Origin: a virus
IMG/VR virus record: IMGVR_UViG_3300042326_001602
Location: 1-51,728 of that record
Length of the DNA stretch: 51,728 nt
Strand: one strand, 5' to 3'
The translations under genes and the position numbers were made by a program. The notes beneath the pieces are model-generated. The model ran no database searches. It saw only the letters and a list, made by a program, of their open reading frames with translations, and was not told the origin of the DNA. Below, in pieces: positions 8,665-17,742 of the stretch. The first letter of the stretch is position 1; every line of letters starts with the position of its first letter.

Positions 8665-9797
8665 TACGCGAGTCTCCCGAAGAGGTTGCTCATGCCAGGC
8701 GACATGTAGTCACGACGGTTTGCGCCAGTCACATCCACCGCACGAACCATCGTCTCAAACAAGGAAAGCGGTCCGAAAGGCTGGCTGTTGATAATGTTTG
8801 CAGCCAGCTGATTGCCGTTCAGGACGTAGTTCAACGCGGTTGCCTGGGCGTTCTGCATCAGGCTGCTGTTGAACTGAGCCATGTTGTTGTAGAAGCTGGA
8901 GATCTGCTGCTCGTTCTGCGCCTGAAGCGCAGCCTGCTGACCGCCGAGCTGTCCGATCATCTGTCCGATGCCGATGCCAAACTGACCCAGCGTCTGGCCA
9001 GCCATGCTCTGCATCTGCGCGATGTTCTGGTCCAGCGCCAGCATCGTGTCGCGAGCGCGCACGCTTGCCTGAGCCGCCAAGCCGGCGCTCTGCTGTCGCA
9101 TGCCCTGCTGGAGCTCGCCGGTCATCATGTCCTTCTGCTCCTGCGTCAGGTCGTCACGCCGAGCAATCTGGTCAAGCTGGTTCTTGTACTGCTGCTGGAC
9201 ACCCATTACCTCAGCCGCAGTGTCGCCCCGGTAGCTGGCATCAAACCCTGCGCGGGCCTGCTGCATGGTGCCGATGCCCTGATCCATGCGCTGGCGAGCT
9301 TCGCCAAGGCCGCTAAGCATCTGGCTCTTTGACTGCTCAAAGAACCTATTGCCCTGGTCGGCAGCCTCGCGCATCTGCTGCGCCTGCCGGTCCATCATGC
9401 CCATGTTCTGCCCAGCCGCACCCCGCGCGTCCTGAACCATCTGGCCAGCGCCCTGCATGCTGCCGAACAGATTTGCAAGAAGTCCCTGATATGCACCGAA
9501 CTCCTGCTGACGAGCAGCCTCGGCACGCTGGTAATCGTTGCCAAGAGCTCCAGCAAGAGCCTGCCCGTAGGTCGGGACAAAACCCCCACCAGGCCCCTGC
9601 TGAGGACCGCGCTGCCAGTAGGAGTTCTCGTTGTAGTTCGTAAAGCCGGGGGCAGACGCGGAGTAGGACGAATCACGGGGAGCGTGCTGCCATCCGCCGT
9701 AGTTAGGAGCACCGAACCCGCCCTGCTGCTGGTTCTGCTGCTGACCAAACAGCCCGGCAAGAGCCTGCATGAAGTTGCCGCCGCCGAACTGACTCAT
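8664..9797 (-). CDS. Gln/Gly-rich structural protein, 377 aa
   Basis: The N-terminus is a low-complexity Gln/Gly/Asn/Tyr-rich stretch (FGQQQNQQQGGFGAPNYGG region, residues ~10-75). A long helical Ala/Gln/Met-rich body follows with coiled-coil character and repeated MQ..AGQ segments. It starts with ATG and overlaps the upstream gene by 4 bp. No enzyme motif is visible. Likely an internal virion or tail-associated protein because of its operon position. Confidence 0.58.
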   Translation of the reverse strand: MSQFGGGNFMQALAGLFGQQQNQQQGGFGAPNYGGWQHAPRDSSYSASAPGFTNYNENSYWQRGPQQGPGGGFVPTYGQALAGALGNDYQRAEAARQQEFGAYQGLLANLFGSMQGAGQMVQDARGAAGQNMGMMDRQAQQMREAADQGNRFFEQSKSQMLSGLGEARQRMDQGIGTMQQARAGFDASYRGDTAAEVMGVQQQYKNQLDQIARRDDLTQEQKDMMTGELQQGMRQQSAGLAAQASVRARDTMLALDQNIAQMQSMAGQTLGQFGIGIGQMIGQLGGQQAALQAQNEQQISSFYNNMAQFNSSLMQNAQATALNYVLNGNQLAANIINSQPFGPLSLFETMVRAVDVTGANRRDYMSPGMSNLFGRLA

Positions 9798-10291
9798 CGG
9801 AATCCTCCAAACCCACGGCTATCACCGAAGCCCTCCGACACCTTCGGCTTCCCGTAGTTCATGCTCGGCTGAAATCCGCCCGCAGTCCCGTTGCGACCGC
9901 GTCCGCCGCTGGCGCGACCGAACTGACCCATTGTTGAGGCCTTGCGCTGCGAGGCATCCCGCATCCGCGTCTCCTGCTCGAGCGGACGATTGCCGCCGGT
10001 ATAGCCGTACCCAGTGACCTGCGGCATTGCTCGAGCCTGAGCCATCCGCTCCGTCGCACCCATCATGGGCTGACGAGCAGCCTGCTGCATCCCCCCGAAC
10101 AGACCGGCCAGCTGGGAGAAGAAATCCCCGCCGGTCGGCATGGGGCCGTAGGTCGGAGCAGGAGCAGGCGGCGTGGCCTGCGGCGCATTCATCGGGTTGT
10201 TGTAGGTAACACCACCCGTCATCGGGTCGATGTACGTCGGCCGGATGTACTGCCGGTCGTTGATGGCATTGAACGTCGGGATAAAGGGCAT
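9794..10291 (-). CDS. Pro/Gly/Arg-rich small structural protein, 165 aa
   Basis: It starts with ATG at 10291 and overlaps the nozzle-like gene's stop by one base. The N-terminus is FIPTFNAINDRQYIRPTYID. The remainder is Pro/Ala/Gly-rich and ends in a Gly/Arg/Phe-rich tail (FGDSRGFGGFR). Mostly disordered by composition. Its place directly behind the 910-aa tail protein suggests a tail or internal-core accessory role. Confidence 0.55.
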   Translation of the reverse strand: MPFIPTFNAINDRQYIRPTYIDPMTGGVTYNNPMNAPQATPPAPAPTYGPMPTGGDFFSQLAGLFGGMQQAARQPMMGATERMAQARAMPQVTGYGYTGGNRPLEQETRMRDASQRKASTMGQFGRASGGRGRNGTAGGFQPSMNYGKPKVSEGFGDSRGFGGFR

Positions 10292-13023
10292 TAGTACGTT
10301 CTCCGGGTGCGGTCCGTTGGGAGGATTCTACCCTTTACCTGGACCCCCACCAGCCTGTATTTCAGGTTCGGGATCCATGTTTCCACGAAGGGAGAGAACC
10401 ACTGACCGAGGATCCCGTGCTTGCCAAAAGCCACCCAGTTCGGGGTATCCCCGCGCTGAATCGACTTCTCAATCAGATTCCCGCTCGTGTCAAGCGGGAC
10501 GTCCTCAAGGATTGGAGCTGACTCGTTTTCCCGGTAGATCCCGGCATACCAGTAACGGTACTGCCCCTCCTTACCGACAGTCACGCTGACATCGGTAAAC
10601 ACCGCTCCGACGCTGGTGGGCTGCTTGACCACGAACTCCTCGTCCTTGCTTTCAGCCAGGCGCATCGGAGCCCCCACCCACCGAACGAACACCGGATCCA
10701 GCACGATCGTGGAATCAACCACGGGAGCATCGGTATTAGTCGCCGGCTGAACGGCACCAAGAACGATCTGGTTGCCATCGGCGTCCAGAATCACGCTCTT
10801 TGCGCCAAAGTTGGACTTGCTGCTTCCGCCGGCCACGTATACGGACGCACCAATCATTCGGACCGCAACAGCAGCGCTGCTTGTAAACGGGTTCTTGGTT
10901 CCGAAGGAACAGGTCCTTGCCTTGTTCGTCCGCGTCTGAAGAGTGCACGTGTTGTCGTAGAACGTGTAGCTGCTCGTCACAATCGAGTCGAGATTCGAGC
11001 TGTGCGTCGCCTCGCAGTCAAGCATGGTGACAATCGGAGTAGTCCCGGCCTCCGGGTAACTTTTGTCGCCATATGTCCGGCAAGGCATATACACCGCCGG
11101 CCTGAATGCCGTGTTCGTCACCACGTCCGGAAGCGGAGCGTTGAAGAGGAACAGAGCGCGTGGCACAAGCTGGCCGTCCGCATCCTCCCACCAGCCCTGC
11201 GTCACCTTTGCGAAGCTCATGTCTTGCAGCTCGCTCACCACGCCCGTCGAGAACCACATCTGCACCGCCTGCTGGCGGGTGGGGTTCAGCACGTACATGC
11301 ACAGAGTAGCGGGATCGAACGCCATGCTGACCTTGCTCAGCTCCTGCGCACCAGTCGTACCCGAGTACCACTGCTCGCTCACAAGCTGGTTAATCGACTG
11401 TACGTCGTCTAGCCGTCCGTCAGGGTAGATCGCCTTCAGGCCCCGGTAGTTCATGAAGTACGTCACAGGGCCCACGGTCGTCGCCGCATACGGACCAGTC
11501 ACGCCGTAGCCCTGGTGCGCCGCAAGCACTCGGACATATCCGTTGTCCTTGCTGAACAGCTGAACTCCGTTACGGGTAAGTCCGGTCATGATCTGACCGG
11601 TTCGCCTGAAGCACGTAACCGCATCGCCGACGTTGCTTGGCTTGTAGATGCCGCTGGCCGTGAACAGCTCCGGACTGTCTGCTCCACCGTAGCTCCACCG
11701 CGTCTCGCCAGTACCCGTCAGGTCGCTCGGGCTATCGCTGATGTTTCCCACCAGCATCGTGCCGTCGAGCAGTGCACCCGCTCCGCCCTTCGGCATCTCG
11801 GTGCTGTAGCTCGGCTTGTCCAGGAACACGTCCTGCATCACCAGCGCGCTGTCAGTCAACTGGTACGCGTACCGGAAGTACTTGATGTTCGACCCGGAAG
11901 GCAGCGATGCGCCGCTCACCGGAAGCGTGGTTGTGATATAGGAGCTCAGCGTGATCTGCGCCTCGAGCTGAAGGATCCCGCTCGTGTACGCACCAGCAGC
12001 ATTTCCCGTCCGAACGCTACGGTAGATGTTCAGCGTGTCGTAGTAGTCGTTGTTGTAGATGCCGTCGATCAGGAAAGCGTTGGAACCGCCAGTGAACGTC
12101 AGCTCGATGTTGGTCGTGAGCTGGCTCTTCCGCCCGCTCCTCGTGTCCTCGAACTGCACCGCAAGGCTGTACGTTCCCGCCAACTGGACCGGCGCAGTCG
12201 CAAAGTTGCTGATCGGTGCGGCACCACTTGCATCATTCGGGTTTGTAGTGGTCCTCGCAAACACGACGCTGCCAAGCGGATTACCGCCAGTCGCCGGGTT
12301 CGGGAACGGAGTGGTCAGAGGAGCGGCGGGCGCAAGGTTGTGCGTTGAGCTGTTGCCAAACGTACCGGAGAACAGCGTTGACTTCGGGATGACACCGGGG
12401 CCCGCGGGAGACACGAGCGTAGCCGGCGTGCTGCTAGTGCTCACAACCTTGAAGTACACCGCAATCGGAGGCACACCGCGGCGGAAGATGTAGACCGCCT
12501 TGCCGGTGGTCTCCACGCTCATCACCGCCTTGCCCTGGTCTGCGAGCAGGCTTGCCGCACCAGGCTGGATGTTTTCCTGCAGCAAAATCGTCCTGAACTG
12601 GGGAGTCGTAGTGCCGTTCGGCGCGTAGAACTCCATTATCAGGTCATAGGCATTGTTGCAGGTAGGTGTCGTCATGTCGTTCGGACGACGCACCAGATAC
12701 ACGTACCCAAACACGCGGGTACTTGCGCCTGCGATTACGCTGAAGGACCAGAAGTCGACAACCCGAGAACGATGCGCAAGGCTTGTATACGGATTGCTTC
12801 CGGTAAACGAGATCCCGCCGTAGGTGCTGTTAACAGACTCCGGTGCAAATCGGTGGATCTCGCGGAAGCCGGGAAACGGCTGGATGCCGCCGTTGTTCGA
12901 GCCGTCGACCCCCACCAGCTCCGCGGCATTTGCAGCAGGAGTGCCGGTGCGTGCGGTTGCCTTGTTCTCGCTGGCGGTCAGGAGAGAATAAGTCCAATTG
13001 ACATCGGTTTCCGGGACCTGCAT
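10291..13023 (-). CDS. Beta-rich tail protein, nozzle (gp12)-like, 910 aa (putative)
   Basis: It is a long Ser/Thr/Gly/Val-rich protein with repeated beta-strand/Gly-Asn turn segments, suggestive of a beta-propeller. Several blocks resemble tail tubular protein B architecture, for example a central region with TGQIMTGLTRNGVQLFSKDNG and a later WWEDADGQLVPRALF. The length (910 aa) is close to podoviral nozzle proteins (about 800 aa in T7). It lies downstream of the adaptor-like 307-aa gene, separated by fibre-like genes, which fits a podovirus tail. It could instead be a large baseplate or fibre protein. Confidence 0.55.
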   Translation of the reverse strand: MQVPETDVNWTYSLLTASENKATARTGTPAANAAELVGVDGSNNGGIQPFPGFREIHRFAPESVNSTYGGISFTGSNPYTSLAHRSRVVDFWSFSVIAGASTRVFGYVYLVRRPNDMTTPTCNNAYDLIMEFYAPNGTTTPQFRTILLQENIQPGAASLLADQGKAVMSVETTGKAVYIFRRGVPPIAVYFKVVSTSSTPATLVSPAGPGVIPKSTLFSGTFGNSSTHNLAPAAPLTTPFPNPATGGNPLGSVVFARTTTNPNDASGAAPISNFATAPVQLAGTYSLAVQFEDTRSGRKSQLTTNIELTFTGGSNAFLIDGIYNNDYYDTLNIYRSVRTGNAAGAYTSGILQLEAQITLSSYITTTLPVSGASLPSGSNIKYFRYAYQLTDSALVMQDVFLDKPSYSTEMPKGGAGALLDGTMLVGNISDSPSDLTGTGETRWSYGGADSPELFTASGIYKPSNVGDAVTCFRRTGQIMTGLTRNGVQLFSKDNGYVRVLAAHQGYGVTGPYAATTVGPVTYFMNYRGLKAIYPDGRLDDVQSINQLVSEQWYSGTTGAQELSKVSMAFDPATLCMYVLNPTRQQAVQMWFSTGVVSELQDMSFAKVTQGWWEDADGQLVPRALFLFNAPLPDVVTNTAFRPAVYMPCRTYGDKSYPEAGTTPIVTMLDCEATHSSNLDSIVTSSYTFYDNTCTLQTRTNKARTCSFGTKNPFTSSAAVAVRMIGASVYVAGGSSKSNFGAKSVILDADGNQIVLGAVQPATNTDAPVVDSTIVLDPVFVRWVGAPMRLAESKDEEFVVKQPTSVGAVFTDVSVTVGKEGQYRYWYAGIYRENESAPILEDVPLDTSGNLIEKSIQRGDTPNWVAFGKHGILGQWFSPFVETWIPNLKYRLVGVQVKGRILPTDRTRRTY

Positions 13024-13025
13024 GG

Positions 13026-13361
13026 CTAGATGTTACCCGTCCATTTCCCCAACGGGCACGTCGCGCCCGGCATTTCCCACTTGACCTGCAACCGGCTTCG
13101 TTCCCACTCGGGGCAACCGCAGCTCTGGCAATACCACTCTGCATCGCCTGCCTTCCTACAGCTCTCGCAGGAATCGCAAGAAGCCTTCCTTGCCTCAAGC
13201 TTCGGCAACGGAACACTCGAAACAACTGCGCTGATCTCGGCTTTTGCGTACTCAAGGACTTTCTTTGCGATGCCTGATTTCTTGACGTCGAGAACCTTGA
13301 GCTCGCCCGTTTCAATGTTCTGGTCAAGCTCGTACATCCAACCCTTGATTTGAATCTTCAT
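13026..13361 (-). CDS. Cys-rich putative zinc-binding protein, 111 aa
   Basis: Cysteines cluster at residues 62, 65, 68, 78, 81, 83 and 102 (CDSCESC, CQSCGC and a late Cys), a pattern typical of metal-binding knuckles. The N-terminal half is an ordinary charged domain. It overlaps the Cys-rich 508-aa gene by the usual ATGA (4 bp). Because its neighbour is also unusually cysteine-rich, it may help fold or attach that protein; this is inference. AT content is higher than in the flanking nozzle-like gene. Confidence 0.6.
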   Translation of the reverse strand: MKIQIKGWMYELDQNIETGELKVLDVKKSGIAKKVLEYAKAEISAVVSSVPLPKLEARKASCDSCESCRKAGDAEWYCQSCGCPEWERSRLQVKWEMPGATCPLGKWTGNI

Positions 13362-14884
13362 TCAAACCTCCAGACCCCGTAAAGAGTCATTGACGTTTCA
13401 AAAGTGACTACCGGAATGTCGGTGATTGTGCTTGACGCATTCCAGCCGTGCCAGCTGATGGTGCCTGGTGGGCAGTCAAAGAATCCGCCGGCTCCGGTAA
13501 GGATATTTGCAGGAGGAAATCCGCATCCTGTAGTGGCTGTATAAGAAAATCCAAAGCACCCAAACATTTGATTTGTGCATTGAGAACAAGCAAGATTCCA
13601 ACTAACAGTCTCGGAAAAAAGTCCTGGAGTGCTATCCAGCGAGTAGTTTCTGATTGAATCACCGGGTGACTCGCTCCAGTAATCCAAGATGTTGTAAGCA
13701 AGCACTGGGAACCCAACATTGCAACCAATAAACAACTGATCATTCGGAAGTTTTGGGTCTACAAGGTAGAAAGGCTGATCAGCAAACCCGCCCGGAAACT
13801 TTGGATATCGCTCGCGAAGAAGCCAAGACTCGTAGGCTTCATGCGTGTCAGCCTCTCCTTGAGAAACAGCTGTTGAATACTGAAGATTTACAGATGAAAC
13901 ACAAGAACCAGATGCAAACGTCTGAAGAAAATGAGACGAAGAGATGTTGGAAGGCGGGACTTTTTCTCCAGCAAGTATGAGCGGAAAACCAATACTGCAG
14001 CTAGCGACATTGATTTGCGAGAACTCGGTCTCTTTAAGGTCGGAGACCAAGGCAACCGAACCAAGAATTCCCGATGGCACGGATGCCAGGAAGAGAGTAG
14101 AACCAGCTGCGGCAGAAATTGCTGTTGCCGCTGCAGACAATGTGCCGCTAAACGTGTACTCGGTCCCCGAGTTGTTACGCAGAATGATTTGTCCTCCGGA
14201 TGCAGATGCTTCCCACGGACCAGAAGCAATGGCTCCAGACCGAAGCTGGATTACTATTCCGTCCTTGTTCGAGCTTGCAACCGGCTTGTAGTAAAAGCTT
14301 ATTGAAGTTGGAACACCAGTTCCGGCTCCACCCCAAGTGGAGCCGGTAGTGCTAAACCAAACTTGCGGTTCTCTTGAAACTGCTTGAAGCGTTGTTTCAA
14401 CAGGACTGCAGCAGTTATCGTAGTTTGAACCCCAATCGAAATACGTGTCAACGCCTGCCGTGTATTCAATCTTGTAGTAACTAGCTGTGTACGAATACCT
14501 CATAACAACTGCATTGAAGTTGTTGCAGATCACCGTGTTGGTGCCAGGTCTCTTGTAGACAGAACCAGTGAAGGAATGAACCAAAGACGATGAGTATGAC
14601 CATTCATACTCCTGGATCCAGTACCCCCCGCTGTTCTGAACGCGGTCGTAAATTACAGCAGTAAGGCTTTCAATCTTTGAGTTATGAACCCGGTAGGGCC
14701 TTCCGGCGATGCAAAAGGGAGCCGGCTGGTTGTTTATGTAGGAGTAGAAGCAAAGATCGGAGTAATCTCCGTTGCATTCAACTCTTGCCCTTCTGACGAT
14801 CTTGCCGAAACCAGCTACGTCAAATTTCGGCAAGTCGTTGCTGCAGACAGCCGGGTCACATGCTGCAATCTGGCGACCGAGCAT
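13358..14884 (-). CDS. Cys-rich fibre-like virion protein, 508 aa
   Basis: No family is recognised. The protein is rich in Tyr, Ser, Asn and Gly, with about 16 cysteines spread along it (for example NLACSQC, FGCFGF, TTGCGFPP), unusual for a phage virion protein. Its base composition is clearly more AT-rich than its neighbours, which suggests recent acquisition. It lies between a beta-rich 243-aa fibre-like protein and the nozzle-like protein, so a receptor-binding role is likely. Disulfides could form once the virion is outside the cell. It overlaps both neighbours. Confidence 0.6.
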   Translation of the reverse strand: MLGRQIAACDPAVCSNDLPKFDVAGFGKIVRRARVECNGDYSDLCFYSYINNQPAPFCIAGRPYRVHNSKIESLTAVIYDRVQNSGGYWIQEYEWSYSSSLVHSFTGSVYKRPGTNTVICNNFNAVVMRYSYTASYYKIEYTAGVDTYFDWGSNYDNCCSPVETTLQAVSREPQVWFSTTGSTWGGAGTGVPTSISFYYKPVASSNKDGIVIQLRSGAIASGPWEASASGGQIILRNNSGTEYTFSGTLSAAATAISAAAGSTLFLASVPSGILGSVALVSDLKETEFSQINVASCSIGFPLILAGEKVPPSNISSSHFLQTFASGSCVSSVNLQYSTAVSQGEADTHEAYESWLLRERYPKFPGGFADQPFYLVDPKLPNDQLFIGCNVGFPVLAYNILDYWSESPGDSIRNYSLDSTPGLFSETVSWNLACSQCTNQMFGCFGFSYTATTGCGFPPANILTGAGGFFDCPPGTISWHGWNASSTITDIPVVTFETSMTLYGVWRFE

Positions 14885-15615
14885 CAGCAGCCTCCGTCAA
14901 TTCTATTTGGAGCGCTGAACCAGTACTCCAACACGCCGCTTACAGCAGACGTTTGCTCAAGTCTGACATACGTGTTTGCAGGAACGCTGCGGATGTAGTA
15001 GCTCGTACCCGTGATCTTGTCGCCAGTTCCGGCATCGACCGTATACCCATACCCCACCGTGCCGGTGTTTGCGCGCTCAAGTAGGTTGTACGCAGTAACA
15101 ACCGAGCCGCCGGAAAGAGTCACGGTGTACGACCAGATTGACTTCGTTGCGTTCTTTGCGCCTACCGAGGTAATTTGCCCGTACAGCAGCCCACCACCGC
15201 CACCTCCGGTGTCCTGATATTCAACAACGGCGATGTTTGAAGTCGCTCCTGGCGCAACTTGCACCAAGCCTGTGCCGGTAAATTGGATTGTGTCAATTCC
15301 CGACAAGCTTGTCGGAACAGACGGATCCTCAACCGTAATCGTCGTAGTTGTTGCCGTTCCGCCAGTACCAGCAGGCTGAATGACAACCGGCGGAAGCGCA
15401 GGGGGAAGCGTGATGCCCGGAAGCGTAAACGTGGGATTCCCGAAGCTCGGAAAGGTAAGAGGCGGAAATCCAGGCTGAGCGTTACTACCGCCGAATGGAG
15501 CAAGCTCTGTCGAAATAAGGGCAGAACCCTCGCCTCCATAGACGAACTGGGGATTGAATCGGCGCTCGTGGCCGAACCCCACCATCCGAGGATCGCCGTC
15601 TTCGCCGAGAGCCAT
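14884..15615 (-). CDS. Fibre/appendage-like protein, 243 aa
   Basis: It starts with ATG at 15615, one base into the upstream stop. The N-terminal ~75 residues contain a Pro/Phe/Gly-rich repetitive linker (FPPLTFPSFGNPTFTLPGI). A Thr/Ser/Gly-rich beta region follows, with a poly-Gly run after EYQDTG, ending in a domain with YYIRSVPANTYVRLEQ. This looks like a virion appendage with an N-terminal anchor, a flexible linker and a C-terminal beta domain. No catalytic motif is seen. Confidence 0.55.
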   Translation of the reverse strand: MALGEDGDPRMVGFGHERRFNPQFVYGGEGSALISTELAPFGGSNAQPGFPPLTFPSFGNPTFTLPGITLPPALPPVVIQPAGTGGTATTTTITVEDPSVPTSLSGIDTIQFTGTGLVQVAPGATSNIAVVEYQDTGGGGGGLLYGQITSVGAKNATKSIWSYTVTLSGGSVVTAYNLLERANTGTVGYGYTVDAGTGDKITGTSYYIRSVPANTYVRLEQTSAVSGVLEYWFSAPNRIDGGC

Positions 15616-16538
15616 TAGATCCTCCAGGCCTGGCCAAGCGGATTGTCAACCGTGTCCTTCTCCCACGCCTTGGGCATACGCATCTGGATGTTGCTGTAGT
15701 GATCCATCGCAGTCTTCATCGCGTCACGGTACGCAGCCTGAATCATGCCAAAGTGCTCGCCGCTCAGCTTCCGGTAGCTCGCAAGCTTCATCGCACTGGC
15801 AGCCGCAATAGCCTCGTACAGCGGTTCGCTGCCCTCTGGCGCGATCTCGAACGCCGGCATGTTTCCGCTGGACGCGTAAGTGAACGGCTTCCTAAGCGTC
15901 GCCTTCCACGTTGTGCCGCTCACGTACTCCCACTTGCTGATGACCCGCTCCTCATGCACGGCAGTCGTGTTCAGGATGCGGAGCATCTGGCCCACATACG
16001 CGCTGGGCCTGCGGTCCCATGCACCCATCGTCGGGTTTGCGGCAGTGCTAATCGTCACCTCGTCCTTCGCCACGTTGAGCGTGAAAGACGAGACACCGCC
16101 GGTGGTATACGCGGCGCTGAAGTCACCGCTGTGGATGTACCACAGTTCCAGGTTCGTGTAGTCGGCATCCGGGTAAGGAAGGAAGCTGAGAAGGTTTCCC
16201 TCGATCTTCCAGTTCTGTCCCCGAAGGTTGTAGAGACCGCGAGGAATAGCCTCCTGCATGACCTGACCGCGCTCGTCTAGCTGGCAGATGCGAAGAATCT
16301 CGCCAACGCACGGGGGGATCTGGTAGTCAGACACGTTCCGAGTGATCGGAAACGAGAGCCGCTGCATGATCGTCCCGGTCGACGAGTTGTTGATGCGGCT
16401 CATCACGCTCGCGAAAGCGGGCTGCATGATGTGGCGAACGATGTAGTCGTCGCTGTACTTGGCCTCCAGGTCGGGGTCATCAAGGAACCCGCGAACCCGT
16501 TCAACCACAGTCTTCAGCATGCTTCCGCTTGAGTCCAC
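15615..16538 (-). CDS. Head-tail adaptor / tail tubular protein A-like, 307 aa (putative)
   Basis: Features suit the podoviral adaptor (T7 gp11-type) group: an N-terminal helical part (VVERVRGFLDDPDLEAKYSD), a beta-rich middle (SFPITRNVSDYQIP; FTLNVAKDEVTI) and a C-terminal helix carrying YEAIAAASAMKLASYR. It is placed before the nozzle-like gene in transcription. The start taken is GTG at 16538, preceded by AAGGCGG; an ATG at 16520 is an alternative that would remove six residues. Exact family is not verified. Confidence 0.55.
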   Translation of the reverse strand: MDSSGSMLKTVVERVRGFLDDPDLEAKYSDDYIVRHIMQPAFASVMSRINNSSTGTIMQRLSFPITRNVSDYQIPPCVGEILRICQLDERGQVMQEAIPRGLYNLRGQNWKIEGNLLSFLPYPDADYTNLELWYIHSGDFSAAYTTGGVSSFTLNVAKDEVTISTAANPTMGAWDRRPSAYVGQMLRILNTTAVHEERVISKWEYVSGTTWKATLRKPFTYASSGNMPAFEIAPEGSEPLYEAIAAASAMKLASYRKLSGEHFGMIQAAYRDAMKTAMDHYSNIQMRMPKAWEKDTVDNPLGQAWRI

Positions 16539-16539
16539 G

Positions 16540-17091
16540 TTACACCGCCTTCGTCATTGACATGAGTTCGCTGACAGTCTCCGCGTACTGCTCGTTGCAC
16601 TCGCTCGGAGCAGTCCAGCCAACCGCACCGGTCTCGAGCATCCGAGCGCCCTGCTCCATGTTGTGCTTCTTCATGTACTTGACCGCGTTCTTCTTGCTCT
16701 GGATGCGCTCGTCCTTCATGGCATTCCGGTGACTGGCTGCGCGACGCAGACGCTCCTTCATCGCAGCAACGGTCTCCTCGACCGGCCTGCACCTGGCGAG
16801 CAGTGCCTCCCCCACCAGCCGACCGCTTCCAGGCATGTCCGGAGGAAGGGGCATTGACTCGAGTTCAAGGGCAACAGGGCTATCGGTAATGGTGGGTGGA
16901 AAGATCCACTTGGCGAGGACCCAGCTCTTCGCGAGTTTGTGGTAGTAGACAAAGAGGTCCTGGATGCCGGTCATACGCCTGGCATACCGAATCCACTCTC
17001 CGTCCGGACATACCTCATGCTCGTCTCCAATTGCGAGTCCGGCAAGGGAAGCCTCGGTCTTAGGGTCGAAGACAATTTCGATCTCGGTCAT
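16540..17091 (-). CDS. Hypothetical protein, 183 aa, structural operon
   Basis: The N-terminal ~80 residues are beta-like with several Trp/Tyr; the C-terminal half is helical and strongly charged (ERLRRAASHRNAMKDERIQ). It overlaps the 85-aa gene upstream by ATGA and ends one base before the GTG start of the adaptor-like gene. It may be a minor head-completion protein given this position. No family is recognised. Confidence 0.6.
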   Translation of the reverse strand: MTEIEIVFDPKTEASLAGLAIGDEHEVCPDGEWIRYARRMTGIQDLFVYYHKLAKSWVLAKWIFPPTITDSPVALELESMPLPPDMPGSGRLVGEALLARCRPVEETVAAMKERLRRAASHRNAMKDERIQSKKNAVKYMKKHNMEQGARMLETGAVGWTAPSECNEQYAETVSELMSMTKAV

Positions 17092-17345
17092 GACATTCCT
17101 CCGCCCCGCCGAAATTTAGCGATGACCTTGTTATATTCCTCTCGAGTCATGCCAGGACGGGGACTAGTTCCTGTGATCCTCTTGTACATGTCTACCTCCG
17201 CCTGTGTCAAGCCCCTTCCGGGACCAGATGCAGGCTTAGGCGCAGGCCGCGGCAACCGCTTGGGCTTTGGCAGCTCAGGAGAAACATCCGGTGCTTCCCT
17301 GATCTTCCGTTGCAGAATCTCTCGCCAGCTCGGTTCGGGCTTCAT
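17088..17345 (-). CDS. Pro/Lys/Arg-rich small protein, 85 aa
   Basis: The sequence has a basic Pro-rich linker (ELPKPKRLPRPAPKPASGPG) between an N-terminal SWREILQRKIREA helix and a C-terminal segment with TREEYNKVIAKFRRGGG. Both ends overlap neighbours by 4 bp (ATGA), so it is translationally coupled. Likely a nucleic-acid- or capsid-binding peptide; function unknown. Confidence 0.55.
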   Translation of the reverse strand: MKPEPSWREILQRKIREAPDVSPELPKPKRLPRPAPKPASGPGRGLTQAEVDMYKRITGTSPRPGMTREEYNKVIAKFRRGGGMS

Positions 17346-17509
17346 CGCTTCTTCGCCATCTTCCTGAAGGTCTCAGCAAGCTTGTGGCGCCTGCTTCCGG
17401 GCGGGCAGGTGGGGCCGCCAAACTTAGGGCCGGTGCAAACGCCAGCCGTGCCCCGCTTCTTGATACTTTCCCTGACCTTGCCGATCCAGTTGGTGGGGTT
17501 CTTCGCCAC
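17342..17509 (-). CDS. Basic 55-aa protein with NPTNWIGKVR motif
   Basis: The GTG start at 17509 is chosen because AAGGAG lies six bases upstream; the nearby ATG is in another frame and gives an unrelated sequence. The protein is Lys/Arg-rich and has two Cys, in TAGVCTGPKFGGPTCPPGSR, then a basic helix ending FRKMAKKR. The motif NPTNWIGKVR recurs as SPTSWVGKVG in the 110-aa protein at 6701-7033. It overlaps the downstream 85-aa gene by ATGA. Probably a small virion or DNA-binding protein. Confidence 0.6.
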   Translation of the reverse strand: MAKNPTNWIGKVRESIKKRGTAGVCTGPKFGGPTCPPGSRRHKLAETFRKMAKKR

Positions 17510-17589
17510 GACATGCTCCTTATCGAAAGTGGGGCCGGCCCTTCGACCGGCCCCTGCGGGAGTCCCTGCCCGCCCACCCCTCAGGTGGT

Positions 17590-17742
17590 TCAGTAGCCCT
17601 TCATCTTGCCGAACGACATGCCCTTGGCACGGCCCTTCAGCTTCAGGCTCTTCTTGAAGCCGCCAGCCGTAGAAAGACCCTTGGGCTTCTTCGGTGAGAT
17701 TGACCTCTTGATCTTGCGCTTGAATGCTGAGAGCGGGTTCAC
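17590..17742 (-). CDS. Lys-rich 50-aa protein
   Basis: The frame starts with GTG at 17742 and encodes VNPLSAFKRKIKRSISPKKP, then a Gly/Lys/Phe-rich tail ending GKMKGY. About a third of the residues are Lys or Arg. It overlaps the preceding 51-aa gene by GTGA, the same coupling seen elsewhere in this operon, which supports it being real despite its size. An 80-bp gap separates it from the 55-aa gene. Confidence 0.55.
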   Translation of the reverse strand: MNPLSAFKRKIKRSISPKKPKGLSTAGGFKKSLKLKGRAKGMSFGKMKGY

